DNA of 64,000 nucleotides, taken from positions 310,001 to 374,000 of the forward strand of contig NZ_JAPEOS010000003.1 in assembly GCF_026340975.1 (NCBI RefSeq). The letters run 5' to 3'. Position 1 is the stretch's first letter. Every line of letters begins with the position of its first letter. The notes below the pieces were generated by a model, which saw only the letters and a list, made by a program, of their open reading frames with translations, was not told where the DNA came from and searched no databases. This document shows, in pieces, positions 59,580 to 64,000 of the stretch. The position numbers were made by a program, and so were the translations under genes. This DNA comes from Streptomyces sp. NBC_01214 (lineage in GTDB: Bacteria; Actinomycetota; Actinomycetes; Streptomycetales; Streptomycetaceae).

Positions 59580-59606
59580 GTGATAGGGGTGCGTCGTCAC
59601 GTGATA
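59566..59606. promoter_or_regulatory. Paired TCACGTGA boxes, 21 bp apart
   Basis: A 20-base direct repeat (59566-59585 and 59587-59606) carries the 8-base palindrome TCACGTGA twice (59576-59583 and 59597-59604). A 21-base spacing places both on the same face of the helix, as for cooperative dimer binding. It lies at the start of the PPTase operon, between divergent promoters, and the LuxR-type regulators next door are obvious candidates to bind it. Confidence 0.6.
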
Positions 59607-59994
59607 ACCGTAGGGCTGAAGTGGCTGCAGCTTGCTCTGGTGTCCGTAACTGGACGCCCCGGCTACGACGCGTGAAGGTCGCGTTACGGAGGGTGGCTCA
59701 ATCGGAAGGGGTGGATTTGGTTCCGGGGTGGCAAGTGCAGCTTGCTGACAGCCGGGGTGGGATTGCACGCCATTCTTGTTGGAGGGTTTTCGTTTCATGG
59801 CTGATGGGGCCGGAGACTTGTTGACTGGCTCCGGGCGTGCGACCTAGTGTTTGGCGGGAGCGTGGCTATTCACATTTCGTGCGCCCGCGGGCACTCCATG
59901 AATGATTCAATCAGTCGGGTCTTGGTGGCCGCTTTCGGCCAAGGTCGTCGATGAGGGGTGCTGCGGTCGAGTGTGCACGGGGGAACGGGGGAAC
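59607..59994. other. Divergent promoter region between PPTase and regulator genes
   Basis: This 388-base stretch is less GC-rich than its surroundings and has no supported gene. It contains a promoter-like pair for the plus strand (59821-59850) and should also hold the promoter of the minus-strand operon next to the TCACGTGA boxes. Frames through it are shadows with poor codon bias. Confidence 0.6.
59821..59850 (+). promoter_or_regulatory. Candidate sigma-70-type promoter for the regulator pair
   Basis: TTGACT (59821-59826) and TAGTGT (59845-59850) are 18 bases apart, close to the HrdB consensus. They lie about 145 bases upstream of the first regulator start. Confidence 0.5.
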
Positions 59995-60777
59995 ATGATG
60001 ACGGGTGTGGTACGAGATCCATCGAGTGTGGAGCGGTCGGAAGGAGCGGTCACCGAGGATCACGCCGCGTACCTGGAGCAGGCGCTGCTCCAGGCTCGCG
60101 CGCTGATCGAGAGCACGGTCAACCTGCATCGGAGGCGCCGCGTCGGCATGCCTGCCGAGGCACCCGCCGACTTCGCGGGCGGCGAGACCCTGGACCAGCT
60201 GATGGCGCGGGCCCGGTACTCGATCAGCGTCGCCTTGACCGGACCCGGAAGGTTCGCCGATTCCGTGTTGCAGCTGTTGGCCGACGTGCCGCGCGGGGTG
60301 GCGTTACGGGTGCTCTGCACTGCCGAAGCTGCGGACGAATCGCTGTTCCGGCTGGGCCAGTTGCCGGGCTTCCGGCTGGAGGTCCGGGTGTCCGAGCGCG
60401 AACTGCGTGAGATCGCAGTCGTCGACGGCTCGGCGGCACTGGTCCGTGGATCCGACAAGAGCGGCCGGTCCCAGATGACCGTCGTGAAGGACGCCGCTGC
60501 AGTGCGCGCCCTCGAACTGCTCTTCGCCGGCGCGTGGTCGCGCAGCCGCAAACTCGCCGACCACCTCGAGCTGAGCCCGCAGCTGCGCAGCGAGGTGACG
60601 CGTGACATCCTCGAGCGTCTGAGGGCGGGTCACACCGACGACACGGCGGCACGTGAACTGAACGTGTCACTGCGGACCTACCGCCGCCATGTCGCAGTGA
60701 TCATGCGTGAACTCGACGCCAAGTCCCGCTTCCAAGCCGGCGTGCGCGCCGTGGAACTGGGGTTGCTGGCGGGGTGA
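59995..60777 (+). CDS. LuxR-type HTH regulator, first of a paralogous pair
   Basis: This 260-residue protein has an N-terminal coiled segment (LEQALLQARALIESTVNLHR near residue 30), a central PLD/TrmB-like domain (about 60-180; RYSISVALTGPG, VALRVLCTAEA) and a C-terminal LuxR-type HTH (DDTAARELNVSLRTYRRHVA near 215-245, then IMRELDAKSRFQAG). Regulators of this type are common in Streptomyces peptide and polyketide clusters as pathway-specific activators. The ATG at 59995 has GGGGGA upstream. An ORF extension to 59902 lacks coding bias. The downstream paralogue overlaps or closely follows its stop, so both are probably one transcript. It may bind the TCACGTGA boxes 390 bases upstream. Confidence 0.88.
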   Translation: MMTGVVRDPSSVERSEGAVTEDHAAYLEQALLQARALIESTVNLHRRRRVGMPAEAPADFAGGETLDQLMARARYSISVALTGPGRFADSVLQLLADVPRGVALRVLCTAEAADESLFRLGQLPGFRLEVRVSERELREIAVVDGSAALVRGSDKSGRSQMTVVKDAAAVRALELLFAGAWSRSRKLADHLELSPQLRSEVTRDILERLRAGHTDDTAARELNVSLRTYRRHVAVIMRELDAKSRFQAGVRAVELGLLAG

Positions 60778-60842
60778 CCGCGGCAGGTGGAGGGCGTTTG
60801 GCCGTCTGTCGTCGGACGGTCGAGGGTTGGCAAAAGCGGGGG

Positions 60843-61667
60843 ATGGTGGAGTACGGGGTGTCCAGAAGGCCAGAGGACGAGCTGGAGCAAGCTCTGCTCG
60901 AAGTACGTGCACTGATCGAGTCGACGGTGGCCATCCATCGTGGCCGCAGTCTCAAGGAACGGCAGATCACCACGGTCGACGGCGGCTACGCGGCTGTACT
61001 GGCGGTGGCGGAGGAACTGATCAGCGGAGCCGCGCAGACCATTGACATCGTGCACGCCCGATTGCCGGGCTCCAGCGAGCAACTCGAACGCCCGGAGGGG
61101 GCGGAGCGAGAAATGATCTACAAGGCGAAGGAGTTGGTGTCCGCACGACTGCTGGTCAGCCCTGCTCTGCTCAACGAGTCTTTGGTCAACGAACAGTTCG
61201 GCAGGGAGAGCACGGTGGAGACACGGGTGGCACGAGTGCCCCCGCTGCAGGCGCTCCTCGTCGACGGCACCGTGGGCCTGGTCGTGGCCGAATCCGCGGT
61301 CGGCCGCCGGGCCTCGCTGATCAGGTCCCCGGAGGTCCTGCACACGCTCTACACCCTCTTCGAGAGCGTGTGGAGCACGGCCGTGCCGGCCGACGATCGA
61401 GTGAGTTTCGGTGACCGTGACCGGGCCACCCTCGCGCAGCAGATCCTGGGGGCGCTTCGCGGCGGCGTCATCGATGAGGTGGCCGCGCGCGAGCTCACCG
61501 TATCCGTGCGTACGTACCGCCGCCATGTCGCCGAGATCATGGCGCTGCTCGGGGCGAACTCCCGTTTTCAGGCCGGAGTCAGGGCCGCCGAACTCGGGCT
61601 GCTATCGCCCGCCTCCGCCTCGGGACAGGGAGCCCCGAGGCAGCCGGGTTCGACCTCGGGGGTGTAG
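60843..61667 (+). CDS. LuxR-type HTH regulator, second of a paralogous pair
   Basis: This 274-residue protein repeats the plan of the gene before it: DELEQALLEVRALIESTVAIHR at the N-terminus, a central PLD/TrmB-like domain (about 45-185) and a C-terminal HTH (DEVAARELTVSVRTYRRHVAEIM near 222-244, then GANSRFQAG). The pair clearly arose by tandem duplication, with the N-terminal helix and HTH conserved and the central sensor strongly diverged. That suggests the two sense different signals but share DNA sites. The start at 60843 fits the alignment with the paralogue. A GTG at 60774 overlaps the upstream stop as GTGA and would add 23 residues; coupling makes it a serious alternative. The tail after residue 255 is unconserved. 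Confidence 0.85.
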   Translation: MVEYGVSRRPEDELEQALLEVRALIESTVAIHRGRSLKERQITTVDGGYAAVLAVAEELISGAAQTIDIVHARLPGSSEQLERPEGAEREMIYKAKELVSARLLVSPALLNESLVNEQFGRESTVETRVARVPPLQALLVDGTVGLVVAESAVGRRASLIRSPEVLHTLYTLFESVWSTAVPADDRVSFGDRDRATLAQQILGALRGGVIDEVAARELTVSVRTYRRHVAEIMALLGANSRFQAGVRAAELGLLSPASASGQGAPRQPGSTSGV

Positions 61668-61697
61668 CAAAGTCCAGCGATCTTGTAGATGCCCTGG

Positions 61698-62105
61698 TCA
61701 GGTGATGCACAGGAGGTCGAGTGGGCGGGTGACCGGCACGTAGGAGGCGTGGCGGAGGCCGGCGGCAACGGTGCGGTGCCCGGCGGCGCGACGCGTGTTG
61801 ATCGCAAGGCCGGGCAGCGTCGCCATGTTCTGGGGGCCATGGCCGGTACGGATCTTCGAGGCGTCCTCGCCGAAGGTGGTGTCGCGGACGAAGTGGAGCC
61901 GCTTCTCGGTGGCCCACTGTGACCTGGCGAGCCGGCCGAGTCGCTGGGGCGAGGCTTGATACGAGATCAGATCCGTGATCGCGTAGCTCGTCCGGCGGCT
62001 GCACTCGCCGGTCTTCAGGTCGGTGCGGTGGCGCAGGATACGTACGGCCTGGACTGCGGGGGGAAGTCCAGGCCGAGACCGGTGACCCCGGAGTTTCGTT
62101 GCGTT
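61698..62105 (-). pseudogene. ISAs1-family transposase, C-terminal remnant
   Basis: About 135 codons on the minus strand match the C-terminal part of ISAs1-type transposases. They include the YAITDLISYQASPQRLGRL region, then a WATEKRLHFVRDTTFGEDAS segment with the conserved family glutamate and aspartate, an RTGHGPQNMATL stretch and the PLDLL end. The N-terminal two thirds are missing, no terminal repeats were found and the usual LRNLA motif reads LPGLA. It is a dead fragment, probably marking an old recombination boundary. Confidence 0.8.
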
Positions 62106-62610
62106 CGTGACGGGCCGACCCGGGCTCCTGGCGCCGCTACGACCTACGGGCTCTCCTTCCCACCGGGACTTTGAAACGCCCCTGGGTCGACCCGGTCTGG
62201 CAGCTTCCTGAAGGTGCTGTTGCTGCCGCGGGGCGTGGCGAGTTTGATGGCCGCGAGGTGCGGGGTTCCTTTCCGGGAACTGCCGCCACCGGCGGCCTCG
62301 CAAATCCCCCGGGCGGCGCCAACGCCGGTGCGCGGGGGTCCGTACATCTGATGGTCGGATCCGGGCCCCTGTGGTCCTCAGGAAAACGCCGCGCGGAATC
62401 TGGAGCGTGGCTGGACGGGAATGGCGGAACAAAGGGGGCGGGTGTTTCCCCGGCGGGAAATCCTCGCCGTCGGAATCACCACGGAAGCAGGGGAAGGCGC
62501 CGGAGGCGATCTCCCCGAACTGCCATCGCGTACCCCCTTGGTCGCCCGCGCCGTGGATCTTCCGAGCGCCCTGGACGGACGACCCACGTGAGCGAGAAGA
62601 GCGACGAACC
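62106..62610. other. Gene-free stretch between IS remnant and thioesterase
   Basis: No frame here shows a plausible start with coding bias. The composition is variable and somewhat lower in GC near 62400-62480. It probably contains debris of the insertion sequence and the promoter of the thioesterase gene. Confidence 0.5.
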
Positions 62611-63363
62611 ATGGCAATGGACACCCGCAGTAGCTGGCTGCGCAGATACGAGACCGAGGCGCCGCCCCGAATGCGGCTGCTGTGCCTGCCGCACGCCGGC
62701 GGCTCGGCAGGATTCTTCCACACATGGAGAGCCGCCTTCGGTGACGACGTCGAAGTGCTCGCCGTACGCTACGCCGGCCGTCAGGAGCGGATTGCGGAGG
62801 AGCCCCTGACCGACCTGGAGGAGATCGCCGACGCCATCTCCGCCGATCTGCTGCCTTACCTTGACGTGCCGTTGGCAATCTTCGGCCACAGCATGGGCGC
62901 CTCAGTGGGCTACGAGATCGCGATCCGCCTCGAGGCCCGGCACCATGTCGTCCCGGAGCTACTGATGGTCTCGTGCTGCAAGGCTCCGCACCTGCGCACG
63001 ACCCGGGAGGCCGGTTTCGGCACCGATGAGGAGCTGCTCGCCGAGGTCGTACGGCTCGGCGGCACCGACGCGGTGCTGTTGGACGATCCTGACCTGCGCG
63101 AGCTGACCCTCCCCGCCATCCGCGCAGACTTCACCGCCGTCGCCCGGTACACCGCGCGGCGCGGTGTACCGCTGGCCTGCCCGGTCGTCGGGTACGTCGG
63201 CGACAACGATCCCGACATCACGGCCGCCCACGTCGCGGGATGGGCCGACATAGCCCCCAAGGGCTTCGACTTCAGGGTCCTGCCCGGCGGCCACTTCTAC
63301 CTGGTGGACCAGCGGGACGCGCTCGTCGGGGACATCCGCGCACGGCTGGCGCCGCAGCGATGA
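62611..63363 (+). CDS. Type II thioesterase
   Basis: This 250-residue alpha/beta hydrolase is an editing thioesterase of the kind that clears misloaded acyl groups from NRPS or PKS carriers. It has the family LLCLPHAGGSAGFF start (residues 23-36), the nucleophile elbow GHSMGAS (near residue 93), an Asp in VGYVGDNDPDIT (near 195) and the catalytic His in LPGGHFYL (near 229). The ATG at 62611 gives the normal family length; upstream in-frame codons are non-coding. Its stop overlaps the next ATG. It belongs to an assembly line that seems to continue to the right of the window, and could also serve the A-ACP-TE protein. Confidence 0.92.
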   Translation: MAMDTRSSWLRRYETEAPPRMRLLCLPHAGGSAGFFHTWRAAFGDDVEVLAVRYAGRQERIAEEPLTDLEEIADAISADLLPYLDVPLAIFGHSMGASVGYEIAIRLEARHHVVPELLMVSCCKAPHLRTTREAGFGTDEELLAEVVRLGGTDAVLLDDPDLRELTLPAIRADFTAVARYTARRGVPLACPVVGYVGDNDPDITAAHVAGWADIAPKGFDFRVLPGGHFYLVDQRDALVGDIRARLAPQR

Positions 63364-63744
63364 GCACAGCAGCCAGGCCGTTGCCGACGAGCGGGGTCGG
63401 CGTGCTCGACACGGCCTCGGTCGTGCTCGACATCATCGGGGCGGGCCCGACCACGCCGGTCGAACGCGCGGCGCGGCAGTGGTCTGTCGCGTTCGACCGC
63501 CCACCGGAAGGCCATTGCCGTGGAGCGGCTCGGTCTGCTCAGCCGTGATTTCCGGCATGGTTTCGTACTCGGCCCCCGGCTCGGCCTGTTCACCATCGAG
63601 GCACGCCAGGACCGGCTGGCGCAGCAAGCCCGTCGGCGAGGCTGGGCGTACGGCCCCGATCCCAGTCTGGGCCGCCCGTCCGGATCCCGGTGGCACCCGA
63701 CCGCCAGAGCAGCGGCCGTGCTGCCGATGCGGCCGCCGCCCTGA
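63360..63744 (+). pseudogene. Small gene apparently split by a frameshift
   Basis: The ATG overlaps the thioesterase stop (ATGA) and opens a 62-codon frame with good bias (through LDTASVVLDIIGAGPTTPVE). After about 63480 the coding signal moves to the +1 frame, which reads HRKAIAVERLGLLSRDFRHG then FVLGPRLGLFTIEARQDRLA and ends at 63744. Joined, the two would make a protein of about 125 residues. Neither half is recognised. A real frameshift mutation, programmed shift or sequencing error are all possible. Confidence 0.4.
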
Positions 63745-63928
63745 CTGACCCATTGCTGCGCACGCGCGGGGAACTGGCCCCCGCGGTCCGGTCCGGGTCC
63801 TGAACCCCGTCCCGGCAGTGGCAGGTTCTTGCAGCCTCCGTTGTGAGAAAAGAACCCACCAACGCACCATTCCTGGGCGAGTAACTGTGCCGCGCTTTCT
63901 CGCGGCGAATCGGATAAGGGGTATAAGC

Positions 63929-64000
63929 GTGACGACTGCTGCGCGCGACGAACGTCTCGTAGCCATCAAGGCTATTGTCTGCGACATTCTTGAGATCGAG
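63929..64000 (+). CDS. Acyl carrier protein, N-terminal part, cut by window edge
   Basis: The GTG at 63929 has AAGGGG upstream and opens 24 codons reading RDERLVAIKAIVCDILEIE, which match helix I of small acyl carrier proteins. The DSL phosphopantetheine site lies beyond the window. Codons are less GC-biased (GTA, ATT, CTT) than those of neighbouring genes. With the type II thioesterase upstream it suggests a PKS, FAS-like or NRPS starter system to the right. Confidence 0.65.
   Translation, partial: MTTAARDERLVAIKAIVCDILEIE

Noticed and set aside
61579..62004. Arg/Pro/His-rich minus-strand frames over the IS remnant
   Set aside because: They are alternative frames of the ISAs1 fragment and the end of the regulator gene. 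Only the frame at 61698-62105 shows transposase motifs.
1..64000. tRNA, rRNA, riboswitch or replication origin
   Set aside because: No tRNA-like cloverleaf, rRNA segment, known riboswitch core or DnaA-box cluster was recognised by eye. A covariance-model search (Infernal, tRNAscan-SE) would be needed to rule out small RNAs.

Overview
The window is very GC-rich DNA with strong third-position G/C bias, GTG starts and chains of genes overlapping by ATGA or GTGA. This is typical of Streptomyces or a close relative. It is almost entirely a specialised-metabolism region. No rRNA, tRNA or CRISPR array was seen. Three biosynthetic blocks can be told apart.

Block 1 (80-21462, minus strand) is a pentamodular non-ribosomal peptide assembly line. 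The first synthetase (12321-20183) reads C-A-PCP-E-C-A-PCP and the second (1789-12324) reads (C-A-PCP)x3-TE. They overlap by GTGA and are followed by an MbtH-like protein and an MFS exporter. Binding-pocket residues read by eye give a basic, Arg-like residue (epimerised), Ser, a hydrophobic residue, an unassigned residue and Gly. A LuxR-type regulator (20272-21462) lies just upstream. A 13-bp-arm hairpin sits between mbtH and the exporter.

Block 2 (21893-48684) starts with a DeoR regulator divergent from a sugar MFS, a HAD phosphatase and a GPP34-like gene that carries a small inverted-repeat (MITE-like) insertion. Next comes a tightly coupled operon: class III aminotransferase, IMPase-type phosphatase, zinc dehydrogenase and a GH35-like protein. 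The first three match in family and order the GabT1-YktC1-GutB1 set that starts iminosugar (nojirimycin-type azasugar) biosynthesis from a ketose phosphate. After a 1-kb non-coding stretch made mostly of tandem repeats, a second coupled run follows. It encodes an unusual double PLP-fold protein, a SnoaL-like protein, a reductase-terminated dipeptide NRPS (A-PCP-C-A-PCP-R), P450, ferredoxin, FAD oxidase, MFS exporter, TauD-type oxygenase, ATP-grasp ligase and a HisC-like aminotransferase. The inference is a cluster joining an azasugar to a reductively released dipeptide or a ligase-made amide. I know of no described pathway with this gene set.

Between blocks lie genes that look less specialised: a lipoprotein solute-binding protein, a large SpoIIE-type sensor phosphatase, a 37-residue membrane protein and apparent gene remnants (49030-54435).

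Block 3 (54436-64000) has a minus-strand operon of PPTase, a single-module A-ACP-TE synthetase, an SDR and a SnoaL-like protein, ending at a 14-bp-arm terminator. Divergent from it are two paralogous LuxR-type regulators. They are followed by an ISAs1 transposase remnant, a type II thioesterase, a broken small gene and the first 24 codons of an acyl carrier protein, so another assembly line probably continues beyond the right edge.
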